Positions 1-5,521 of a stretch of DNA of 15,079 nt are shown here, piece after piece. The stretch lies in assembly GCA_012719255.1 (NCBI GenBank), contig JAAYAS010000191.1:1-15079 (forward strand). Direction: 5' to 3'. The position numbers and the translations under genes are program-made. How positions within the stretch are numbered: the first letter of the stretch is position 1; each line of letters starts with the position of its first letter. The notes under the pieces are model-generated. The model did no database searches. It worked only from the letters and a program-made list of their open reading frames with translations, and was not told the DNA's origin. This stretch comes from Microbacteriaceae bacterium (GTDB lineage: Bacteria; Actinomycetota; Actinomycetes; Actinomycetales; Microbacteriaceae).

Positions 1-723
1 CACCGTCAACCCGCTCATCCCCGGCGCCACCGGCTGCACATGCACGCACCGCTCGGCCATCGCCCGATCGAGACCCTCCGCCACCGACACCGGCGACACC
101 TCCGCCACGATCCGCGCCGCGAGCTTGCCGAACTCGCGGGGCGTGCGGCGGGTGCCGCGCCCGCCGGCCGCCGCCTCGACCGACTCCGCGAGCAGGCGCC
201 GCTCGAAGGCATCGCGGAGCGGCTCGCCATCGGCGGCGAGGCCGTCGAGGTGCGCGGACGCGCGATCGGCCGCGCGCAGGTGGGCGGCGGTGAGGGCGCC
301 GGCGCAGTGCTCGGCCCAGAGCGCCGGCAGCCGCCGGGCCCACTCGCCGGCCTCACCGATGCGCTGATGCAGCGTGCGGCCGTTCTGCGCCGTGGGGATC
401 GCGACCTCGGCGGCGAGGGCGCGCAGCGCGCCCGAGTGGGCGTCGCCGTAGCGCGAATCGCCGGCCCACTGGGCGGCCTCGGCCGCGGCGATGCCGTCGA
501 GCCCGGCGAGCGCCTCGGCGTACGCGCCCTCGGCCGCCCGCAGCCGCTCGTGCGCGGCGATCGCGGCGGCGACCGCGCGCGGGCGCGGGTCGGGCGGGTC
601 GGGCGGGTCGATGTCGACGAGCAGCGCCGTCGCTCCGCGCGGAACGACGTCGAAGGGACCGGGCGGCCGATCGCGCAGCGCGGTCGACAGGAGGCGGAGC
701 AGGCGGGCGGACACCATCGCCAT
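1..723 (-). CDS. DUF222 (13E12-type) protein, N-terminal part, cut by window edge
   Basis: 241 codons run without a stop from ATG 723 to the left edge, so the C-terminus is missing. The start is set by a strong Shine-Dalgarno (CAGGAGGAGG on the minus strand, 7 nt before the ATG); a second ATG two codons later is less well spaced. The middle shows the DUF222 pattern: EVAIPTAQNGRTLHQRIGEA around residues 117-136, then a 'RRLPALWAEHCAGALTAAHL' helix, a 'FERRLLAESVE' segment, and 'PREFGKLAARIVAEVSP' before the cut. In this family DUF222 is usually followed by a C-terminal HNH nuclease motif, which would lie outside the window and cannot be confirmed. The family is often multicopy in actinobacteria (13E12 repeat family); its role is not established. 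It lies 91 bp downstream of the MDR gene on the same strand, but an AT-rich gap suggests its own promoter. The family call is good; a nuclease function is inference only. Confidence 0.85.
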   Translation of the reverse strand, partial: MAMVSARLLRLLSTALRDRPPGPFDVVPRGATALLVDIDPPDPPDPRPRAVAAAIAAHERLRAAEGAYAEALAGLDGIAAAEAAQWAGDSRYGDAHSGALRALAAEVAIPTAQNGRTLHQRIGEAGEWARRLPALWAEHCAGALTAAHLRAADRASAHLDGLAADGEPLRDAFERRLLAESVEAAAGGRGTRRTPREFGKLAARIVAEVSPVSVAEGLDRAMAERCVHVQPVAPGMSGLTV

Positions 724-730
724 CGCGATA

Positions 731-740
731 CCTCCTCCTG
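731..740 (-). promoter_or_regulatory. Strong Shine-Dalgarno of the DUF222 gene
   Basis: The minus strand reads CAGGAGGAGG, followed by 7 nt and then ATG at 723. It fixes the start and contrasts with the many neighbouring genes that have no leader. Confidence 0.7.
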
Positions 741-766
741 GCTGCGCGGCGGGCCGACGCGACCAG

Positions 767-798
767 ATTATCGTACAAATATTCGATGGGCAATACCT
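767..798 (-). promoter_or_regulatory. Probable promoter of the DUF222 gene in an AT-rich gap
   Basis: The gap 724-814 holds an AT-rich patch in otherwise very GC-rich DNA. On the minus strand GATAAT (767-772) is a good -10, with TATTGC (790-795) a weak -35 at 17 bp. TACGAT (770-775) overlaps it as an alternative -10. The exact choice is uncertain. Confidence 0.4.
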
Positions 799-814
799 CG
801 TGCATCCATTCGAC

Positions 815-1735
815 TCAGCACCGCGGGTCGACGACGAGATTGCCCACCTTGCGCCGCGAATCGATCCTCCGATACGCCTCCGACACCGCATCCAGGCCGC
901 CGAGCTCCTCGACGAGCGGGTCGAATCCGCCCTCCTCGACGTACCGCAGCACGTCGGCGCAGAGCTCCGGCGACTCGGCCGCGACGCCGGCGATCACCGG
1001 ACCGCGGGCCGCGATCGTGTCACCGAGACCGGCTGCGACGAGCACGAGCCGACCGCCCGGCGCGAGCAGCCGCATCCACTCGCGCCGCGGGGCGCCACCG
1101 ACGGCGTCGAGCACGACGTCGAAGCGCTCGTCGAGCGCGCCCACCGGGGTGCGGCCGTAGTCGACGACCCGATCCGCGCCGAGCCCCGCGGCGAGCTCGG
1201 CGTTCGCCGCGCTCGTGACGGCGGTGACCTCCGCGCCGAGCGCGCGGCCGAGCTGCACCGCGGCCGAGCCGACCGAGCCGCTCGCACCGTTGACGAGCAG
1301 CCGCTCCCCCGGCCGCAGCCGCGCCCGATCTCGGAGGAAGTGCAGCGCCGTGGTGCGGCCGAAGAGCGCCGCGGCGGCCGCCGCGTCGCCGACCCCCTCG
1401 GGGATACGCACCAGCGAATCCGCGGCCACGGCGAGGCGCTCGGCATGGGCGCCCAGCCGCGCCCCGGCCATGCCGGCGACCCGCTCGCCGTCGCACCGGC
1501 CCGCGAAGGCGCTGCCGAGGATGCGGCGACGGGGGCCGCGCAGGCCGACGGCGAGCCTCGCGACGAGGCCGAAGCCCGACGGGAAGACGCCCGAGCGCAT
1601 CCGGGCGTCACCGGCGGTGACCGCGACGGCGGTGAGGTCGACGACGACCTCGCCGTCGCGGGGCGCCGGCTCGGGCGCCTCGCGCACCGCGGCGACCTCG
1701 GGCGGTCCGTACGAATCGATGATGATGGCGCGCAT
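815..1735 (-). CDS. Zinc-less MDR-family NADPH-dependent oxidoreductase (quinone oxidoreductase-like)
   Basis: 306 aa from ATG 1735, chosen because the protein begins MRAIIIDSYGPPEV as family members do and because GGGGGAGGAG lies about 8 nt upstream; the open frame upstream of this is not used. The N-terminal GroES-like half reaches about residue 115. The Rossmann half has the nucleotide loop NGASGSVGSAAVQLG (149-163), an ALGAEVTAV strand and GADRVVDY. The C-terminus is VSEAYRRIDSRRKVGNLVV. No zinc-ligand set is seen, which fits the quinone-reductase/crotonyl-reductase branch that uses NAD(P)H on electrophilic carbonyls or quinones; the substrate is unknown. Oddity: between GSAFAG (75-80) and GERVAGM (83-89) the usual 'V-x-x-V-G-x-x-V-T-x-F-x-x-G-D' stretch is missing, about 10-15 residues. 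It is divergent from the TetR gene, whose probable operator overlaps the promoter here, so it is likely repressed until an inducer appears. Confidence 0.88.
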   Translation of the reverse strand: MRAIIIDSYGPPEVAAVREAPEPAPRDGEVVVDLTAVAVTAGDARMRSGVFPSGFGLVARLAVGLRGPRRRILGSAFAGRCDGERVAGMAGARLGAHAERLAVAADSLVRIPEGVGDAAAAAALFGRTTALHFLRDRARLRPGERLLVNGASGSVGSAAVQLGRALGAEVTAVTSAANAELAAGLGADRVVDYGRTPVGALDERFDVVLDAVGGAPRREWMRLLAPGGRLVLVAAGLGDTIAARGPVIAGVAAESPELCADVLRYVEEGGFDPLVEELGGLDAVSEAYRRIDSRRKVGNLVVDPRC

Positions 1736-2414
1736 TCCGGGGCTCCTCCCCCTCAGTGGACTTACACCTGTAAGACTCGCCCGCCGAATCCCGCTCTCGC
1801 TCGAGCGCATCGTCGAGGCCGCGATCGCGGTCGCCGACGAGGGCGGCCTCGACGCGGTGAGCATGCGCTCGGTCGCCCGCCGCCTCGACGTCGAGGCGAT
1901 GTCGCTCTACCACCACGTGCCGAGCAAGGCCGCGCTCATCGACGCCGTCGCCGACGCCGTCTACGCGGCGATCGGCGCACCCGAGCCCGGCGCCGACTGG
2001 CGCGACGCCCTCCGCGGCAACGCGCGCGCCATGCTCCGCGAGCTGCGCGCGCATCCCTGGGCGCTCGCCGTCGTCGACAGCCGCAGCACGCCCGGCCCGC
2101 GGCTCCTCGCCCACCACGACGCCGTGCTCGGCGCCCTCCGCGCCGGCGGCCTGCCCGTCGGGCTCGCGATGCACGCCTACTCCCTCGTCGACGCGTTCGT
2201 GTTCGGCACCGCGATCACCGAGCGCAACCTCCCCTTCGACCCCGCGACCGGCGGCGACGAGTTCGCCGCCGGCTTCGAGCTACCCGACTCGCTCCCCCAC
2301 CTGCGCGAGCTGGTCGCCGCGCTGCTCTCGGGCGACGGGTTCGACTACAGCGACGAGTTCAACTTCGGGCTCGAGCTCATCCTCGACGGCATCGCCCGGC
2401 GCCTGCCGGGCTGA
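1725..2414 (+). CDS. TetR/AcrR-family transcriptional repressor, start uncertain
   Basis: The clearly homologous part begins with ARRIPLSLERIVEAA and runs to the stop at 2414. With ATG 1725 the protein has 229 aa. Residues 27-75 form the TetR N-terminal domain, with the helix-turn-helix SMRSVARRLDVEAMSLYHHV at 46-65. The rest resembles the TetR_C type of ligand domain (RELRAHPWALAVVDSR, then HAYSLVDAFVFGTAITE). It probably represses itself and the divergent MDR gene in response to a small hydrophobic ligand. The start is a problem: between the operator and the homology there is no ATG, GTG or TTG in frame. The only in-frame upstream ATGs (1719, 1722, 1725) lie inside the first codons of the MDR gene on the other strand, without a Shine-Dalgarno. 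TACGAA at 1710-1715 could be a -10 for a leaderless message from 1722. A lost start codon is the alternative. Confidence 0.85.
   Translation: MARIPGLLPLSGLTPVRLARRIPLSLERIVEAAIAVADEGGLDAVSMRSVARRLDVEAMSLYHHVPSKAALIDAVADAVYAAIGAPEPGADWRDALRGNARAMLRELRAHPWALAVVDSRSTPGPRLLAHHDAVLGALRAGGLPVGLAMHAYSLVDAFVFGTAITERNLPFDPATGGDEFAAGFELPDSLPHLRELVAALLSGDGFDYSDEFNFGLELILDGIARRLPG
1761..1774. promoter_or_regulatory. TetR-type operator, CTTACA-CC-TGTAAG
   Basis: A perfect 6-bp inverted repeat around CC, 25 bp upstream of the MDR start codon. On the minus strand its distal half, TGTAAG, can serve as a -10 box for the MDR gene, so a bound repressor would block transcription directly. Palindromes of the TTACA(n2)TGTAA type are common between TetR genes and divergent oxidoreductase genes. 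The binding protein is inferred to be the adjacent regulator. Confidence 0.7.
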
Positions 2415-2415
2415 T

Positions 2416-2445
2416 TTGGCCCACCCGGGATTCGGATGCTAGGCT
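2416..2445 (+). promoter_or_regulatory. Promoter of tRNA-Ala
   Basis: TTGGCC (2416-2421), 18 bp, then TAGGCT (2440-2445), ending 14 nt before the mature tRNA. It begins directly after the TetR stop codon, so the tRNA does not depend on read-through. Confidence 0.6.
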
Positions 2446-2459
2446 CGTCACTTGTCTCC

Positions 2460-2532
2460 GGGGCTATGGCGCAGTTGGTAGCGCGTCTCGTTCGCAATGA
2501 GAAGGTCAGGGGTTCGAATCCCCTTAGCTCCA
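2460..2532 (+). tRNA. tRNA-Ala, anticodon CGC
   Basis: A 73-nt cloverleaf can be drawn in full. The acceptor stem is GGGGCTA/TAGCTCC with the G3-U70 wobble pair that identifies alanine tRNAs. The D arm is GCGC-AGTTGGTA-GCGC, the anticodon stem TCTCG/TGAGA with loop TTCGCAA (anticodon CGC at 2493-2495, reading GCG), the variable region AGGTC, and the T arm AGGGG-TTCGAAT-CCCCT. The discriminator is A2532. CCA is not encoded and must be added enzymatically, as is usual in actinobacteria. GCG is a heavily used codon in this GC-rich genome, so a dedicated CGC isoacceptor makes sense. Confidence 0.97.
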
Positions 2533-2539
2533 CTCTCGG

Positions 2540-2584
2540 AACGCCCCCGGCTCCCTGCTGCACGCAGGAGCGCCGGGGGCGTTT
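2540..2584 (+). terminator. Intrinsic terminator after tRNA-Ala
   Basis: A 12-bp perfect stem (AACGCCCCCGGC against GCCGGGGGCGTT), extended inward by a shorter TCC/CTGC pairing after a small bulge, ends in GTTT. It starts 7 nt after the tRNA, and separates it from the leaderless gene at 2612. Confidence 0.8.
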
Positions 2585-2599
2585 CTCGATCTCGGCCCC

Positions 2600-2605
2600 T
2601 ACGAT
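2600..2605 (+). promoter_or_regulatory. -10 box TACGAT of a leaderless gene
   Basis: TACGAT, then 6 nt, then ATG 2612. There is no Shine-Dalgarno, and transcription would begin on or next to the start codon. Confidence 0.6.
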
Positions 2606-2611
2606 GCCCGC

Positions 2612-3421
2612 ATGACCGCACCGGCCGACACCCCCGCCGAGACCGCATCGCCCGCCGACACCGACGCTCCGAGCTTCGCGGGCGCCCGCCTCCTCCGCGC
2701 CGACTTCACCGGCGCGACGCTGCTGCGCGCCAAGCTCCGCGGCGCCACCGTCCGCTGGTCCGACCTCACCGGGCTCACGGTGCGCGAATGCGACGTCGAC
2801 GGCCTCGAGATCGACAGCCACGACCTCTTCTTCGGCTCGCTCGTCGTCAACGGCGTCGACGTCGTCCCGCTCGTCGACGCCGAGCTCAACCGCCGCTTCC
2901 CCGGCCGCGAGCTCCAGTCGAGCACCGAGCCCGAGGGGCTCCGCGCCTCGTGGGAGGCCGTGCAGCGCGCCTGGACCGAGACCGTCGAGTCCACGCCCCC
3001 GGAGCAGCGGGATGCGAGCGTCGGCGGCGAGTGGTCGCTCGCGCAGACGCTGCGGCACCTCGTGCTCGCCGCCGACGCCTGGCTCGGCGCCGCCATCGAG
3101 GAGCGCGAGCGGCCCTTCCACCCGATCGGGCAGGTCTTCACCGGCGCCGCCGAGATGGGCCTCGACACCTCGATCTTCCGCGAGCCGACCGACTTCGACG
3201 AGATCCTCGCCGTGCGCGCCGAACGCCAGCAGCGGGTCGCGGAGGCGCTCGCGCGGGCGACGCCCGAGCTCCTCGACGAGCCCCGGCGCAACCCCTGGGA
3301 CCCCGACGGCGAGTGGCGCCCCATGGTCGGCGACTGCCTCCGCGTCATCCTCGAGGAGGAGTGGGCGCACCTGCGCTGCATCCGCCGCGACCTCGCGACG
3401 CTCCGGGGCGGCGCCGAGTAG
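2612..3421 (+). CDS. DinB-family protein with N-terminal pentapeptide-like repeats
   Basis: 269 aa. Residues 23-67 read as pentapeptide-like units (ARLLR ADFTG ATLLR AKLRG ATVRW SDLTG LTVRE CDVDG LEIDS), enough for only about two coils of a right-handed beta helix. Residues 75-95 form a linker (GSLVVNGVDVVPLVDAELNRR). From about 105 a DinB_2-type four-helix bundle follows, with VGGEWSLAQTLRHLVLAADAW (137-157) and ILEEEWAHLRCIRRDLATL (246-264). H149 and H253 sit where DinB proteins hold a divalent metal; the second histidine often found in the last helix is replaced here (L254/C256). DinB proteins include thiol-dependent transferases (mycothiol in actinobacteria), so a transferase role is possible but unproven. 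The architecture is seen in other actinobacterial proteins. The gene begins 28 bp after a terminator and is probably an independent, leaderless unit. Confidence 0.85.
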   Translation: MTAPADTPAETASPADTDAPSFAGARLLRADFTGATLLRAKLRGATVRWSDLTGLTVRECDVDGLEIDSHDLFFGSLVVNGVDVVPLVDAELNRRFPGRELQSSTEPEGLRASWEAVQRAWTETVESTPPEQRDASVGGEWSLAQTLRHLVLAADAWLGAAIEERERPFHPIGQVFTGAAEMGLDTSIFREPTDFDEILAVRAERQQRVAEALARATPELLDEPRRNPWDPDGEWRPMVGDCLRVILEEEWAHLRCIRRDLATLRGGAE

Positions 3422-3431
3422 CGCCGTCCCC

Positions 3432-3437
3432 TACGCT
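3432..3437 (+). promoter_or_regulatory. -10 box TACGCT of a leaderless gene
   Basis: TACGCT, 7 nt, then ATG 3445. It lies in the 23-bp gap after the DinB gene, so the methyltransferase can be transcribed on its own. No good -35 is visible. Confidence 0.5.
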
Positions 3438-3444
3438 GACGGGC

Positions 3445-4149
3445 ATGCCCCGCATCCCCTCGCCCTTCGGCGCCCGGCTGCGCGCCTCGCACGACGACTT
3501 CGTCGCCGAGCGCCCGCCCGGCGCCGACGAGGACGTGCACATGCTCCCCGGCATCGTCGACCTCGTCGTCGAGCGGTGCAGCTCCCCCGGCGGCGTCGTG
3601 CTCGACCCCTTCGCCGGGTTCGGCACCACCCTCGACCGGGCAGCGCGCCTCGGCCGGCGGGCCGTCGGCGTCGAGCTCCTGCCCGAGCGGGTCGAGTACG
3701 CGCGGCGCCGAGCGCCCGGCGCGACCGTCGTCGAGGGGGATGCGCGGGGGCTCCTCCGCGTGCTCGGCGCCGAGCTCCCGCGGGCGCCCGGGGGCGTCGA
3801 CCTCGTGCTCACCTCGCCGCCGTACATGACCGCGAACGACCACCCCGCCGATCCGCTCACCGCGTACGAGGAGGACACCGGCGACTACGACCGCTACCTC
3901 CGCGAGCTCGGGCTCGTCGCCGCGCAGTGCGCACGGGCGGTGCGGCCGGGCGGCTGGGTGGTGTGGAACGTCGCCGACATCCGCTACCGCGGACGCACGA
4001 CCCCGCTCATCGCCGACTGCGCCGGGGTGCTCACGCGGCACCTCGAGCCGGTCGCGATCGTGCCGATCGAATGGGACCGCCTCCCCCACGACCTCGTCGC
4101 CGACGCGCTCCTCGTGGTCCGACGGCCGGAGGCCATCACCGCCGGGTGA
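3445..4149 (+). CDS. Small N6-adenine/N4-cytosine-type DNA methyltransferase
   Basis: 234 aa. ATG 3445 is chosen because it follows a -10 box by 7 nt and because recognisable similarity begins just after it. The S-adenosylmethionine motif I region is VVLDPFAGFGTTLDRAARLG (51-70), followed by an acidic strand end AVGVEL (73-78) and VVEGDA (95-100). The catalytic motif IV is TSPPY (123-127), typical of enzymes that methylate an exocyclic amino group. Then come RAVRPGGWVVWNVADIR (164-180) and DLVADALLVVRR near the end. There is no obvious separate target-recognition domain and no restriction endonuclease beside it, so it is an orphan. Motif I comes before motif IV, opposite to the commonest (beta-class) order for enzymes with SPPY. 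The substrate could be DNA or another nucleic acid; DNA is inferred from motifs only. Confidence 0.8.
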   Translation: MPRIPSPFGARLRASHDDFVAERPPGADEDVHMLPGIVDLVVERCSSPGGVVLDPFAGFGTTLDRAARLGRRAVGVELLPERVEYARRRAPGATVVEGDARGLLRVLGAELPRAPGGVDLVLTSPPYMTANDHPADPLTAYEEDTGDYDRYLRELGLVAAQCARAVRPGGWVVWNVADIRYRGRTTPLIADCAGVLTRHLEPVAIVPIEWDRLPHDLVADALLVVRRPEAITAG

Positions 4150-4188
4150 CTCCCAGGCGGAGCGCCGCCGACGCCGAGCCGCGGCCCG

Positions 4189-4194
4189 TACGAT
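4189..4194 (+). promoter_or_regulatory. -10 box TACGAT of a leaderless gene
   Basis: TACGAT, 7 nt, then ATG 4202. The box contains the earlier ATG at 4193, which argues that the real start is 4202. Confidence 0.55.
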
Positions 4195-4201
4195 GCCCGG
4201 C

Positions 4202-4528
4202 ATGAGCCTGGGATACCTCACCGAGCAGCCCACCCGCGCCGAGGTCGACGCCCTCGACGGCGCGACCGTCGTCGAGTTCGGCGCGAACTGGTGCGGCATC
4301 TGCGCCGCCGCGAAGTCCGACATCGACGCCGCCCTCGAGCGGACGGGCCTGCGCCGCATCAAGGCCGAGGACGCGAAGGGGCGGCCACTCGGCCGATCGT
4401 TCGGCGTGAAGCTCTGGCCGACGCTCGTGCTCCTCCGCGACGGCGAGGAGGTCGGCCGCGTGGTGCGGCCCTCGAACCGCGAGCAGGTCGAGCGCGCCCT
4501 CGCGGATGCGGGGCTGGTCGCGGGCTGA
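4202..4528 (+). CDS. Thioredoxin-family protein with WCGIC active site
   Basis: 108 aa, a normal single-domain thioredoxin length. ATG 4202 is preferred over ATG 4193 because the latter sits inside the putative -10 box. The strand VVEFGANW leads into the redox motif WCGIC (30-34), and the cis-proline loop is LWPTLVLLRDGEEVGRVVRP (71-90, P73). Classic thioredoxin has WCGPC, and replacement of proline by isoleucine usually shifts redox potential; the direction here cannot be predicted. No signal peptide or membrane segment is present, so it should be cytosolic. It is the last of three consecutive + strand genes with separate predicted promoters, and it converges on the gene at 4545 with only 16 bp between stop codons and no hairpin space. 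Its partner is unknown. Confidence 0.88.
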   Translation: MSLGYLTEQPTRAEVDALDGATVVEFGANWCGICAAAKSDIDAALERTGLRRIKAEDAKGRPLGRSFGVKLWPTLVLLRDGEEVGRVVRPSNREQVERALADAGLVAG

Positions 4529-4544
4529 TCGGCGGCGCGTCGGC

Positions 4545-5480
4545 CTAGTCGTCGGGGTCGCGGGTCGGCTGCGGGCGCGGTCCGCCGGTCGGCCCCGGCT
4601 CATCGGTCGGCTCCGGGTCGTCGCTGGGATCGGGGTCCGGCTCCGGCTCCGGCTCGGGCTCCGGCTCCGGGGCCTCGGTCGTCGGCGCCGGCGCCTCGGT
4701 GGTCGGCGGCGCGCTCTCGGTCGGCGTCGGCTCCGGGGCGACGGTCGGCACCGGGACCCAGGTGGTCCGCGACTCCATGTCCTCGTCGCGCACCTTGCCG
4801 AGCGCGCTGCCGAGCGTGACGGCGTCGGCGCAGAGCGCGTCGAACTGCTCGAGGCTGCGGTGCGAGCGCAGCGACTCCTCGGCGGCGTAGACCTCCTGGT
4901 CGGCGGTCCAGCTCGCCTGGTTCCACTCGCCCATGAGCACCTCGACGTGGTCGGCGAGGCGCAGCGAGTAGACGTCGACGAAGTGCTCGCGCGCCTCGTC
5001 GACGAGCCGCTGCGTCGCGGCCGGGTCGTCGTCGCGCACCGAGTCGTCGATCGCGTCGAGCTTCGCCTTCATCTCGGCGGTCGCGTCGTCGGGCGCGAAC
5101 GCCGAGGTCATCGCGTAGCAGCCGAGGAGGCCCCGCGCCGACTCCTGGGCGGCGAGCACCTCGGGCGAGAGCCGCACGAGCGGCTCCCCGGTCGACGCCG
5201 CCTCGGCCTCGAGGCTCGCGCGCTGGGTGGCCCCGATGAACGAGATCAGCGCCGGCAGCAGGATGCCGACGACGAGCAGGATCGCGAGCGCGCCGGTCCA
5301 CTGCAGCCGGTTCGACTGCGCGGCGCCGCGCCACCGGGCGAACGGCCCGCCCGAGCGCAGCCGCGCGTTCGACGAGCCGAGCCGGATGCGCTCCGGCCCC
5401 TCGGCGCTGAACAGCCCGCCATCGACCCGGATCGGGTCGGCGTCGGTGCTGTCGAACGGGTCGACCTTCGGGGTGGCCAT
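4545..5480 (-). CDS. One-pass membrane protein with acidic Pro-rich C-terminal tail, function unknown
   Basis: 311 aa. A cytosolic segment of about 60 residues precedes one membrane helix, WTGALAILLVVGILLPALISFIG (61-83). After it comes a mostly helical, probably extracellular region (85-240) with two cysteines, C121 and C217, that could form a disulfide. The C-terminal 70 residues are low complexity, rich in Pro, Glu, Asp and Thr (E-P and D-P repeats around 270-290), like a wall-spanning or flexible linker. I do not recognise the domain. The start at 5480 is supported by TAGCAT 6 nt upstream, a leaderless arrangement. It follows the GlpR/SepX-like gene by 41 bp on the same strand. The repeat-coding DNA (about 4636-4675) is a run of ctccgg-like units and could vary in length between strains. 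A role at the envelope is inferred from topology only. Confidence 0.8.
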   Translation of the reverse strand: MATPKVDPFDSTDADPIRVDGGLFSAEGPERIRLGSSNARLRSGGPFARWRGAAQSNRLQWTGALAILLVVGILLPALISFIGATQRASLEAEAASTGEPLVRLSPEVLAAQESARGLLGCYAMTSAFAPDDATAEMKAKLDAIDDSVRDDDPAATQRLVDEAREHFVDVYSLRLADHVEVLMGEWNQASWTADQEVYAAEESLRSHRSLEQFDALCADAVTLGSALGKVRDEDMESRTTWVPVPTVAPEPTPTESAPPTTEAPAPTTEAPEPEPEPEPEPDPDPSDDPEPTDEPGPTGGPRPQPTRDPDD

Positions 5481-5486
5481 TCGGCA

Positions 5487-5492
5487 ATGCTA
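5487..5492 (-). promoter_or_regulatory. -10 box TAGCAT of a leaderless gene
   Basis: On the minus strand, TAGCAT, 6 nt, then ATG 5480. It lies in the 41-bp gap behind the GlpR-like gene, so the downstream membrane protein has its own start as well as possible read-through. Confidence 0.6.
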
Positions 5493-5521
5493 GATCATCC
5501 GAGCGGCACTGCGGCGATCGC

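Noticed and set aside
491..2500. A very long open frame on the plus strand across the MDR and TetR genes (and similar long frames at 2497-4149 and 2599-4362 minus)
   Set aside because: Their translations are Arg/Pro/Ala-rich without any recognisable domain, and they lie over genes with clear family motifs in another frame. Long antisense frames are expected at this GC content.
2460..2584. tRNA-Ala as an integration site for a mobile element
   Set aside because: No integrase, no repeated copy of the tRNA 3' end within the window, and the next genes have the same base composition as the rest.
4193..4201. ATG 4193 as start of the thioredoxin gene
   Set aside because: It lies inside the TACGAT -10 box; ATG 4202 has the spacing seen at the other leaderless genes.
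4636..4675. ctccgg-type tandem repeat as a regulatory element
   Set aside because: It is the coding sequence of the Pro-Glu tail of the membrane protein at 4545-5480; no separate role is needed.
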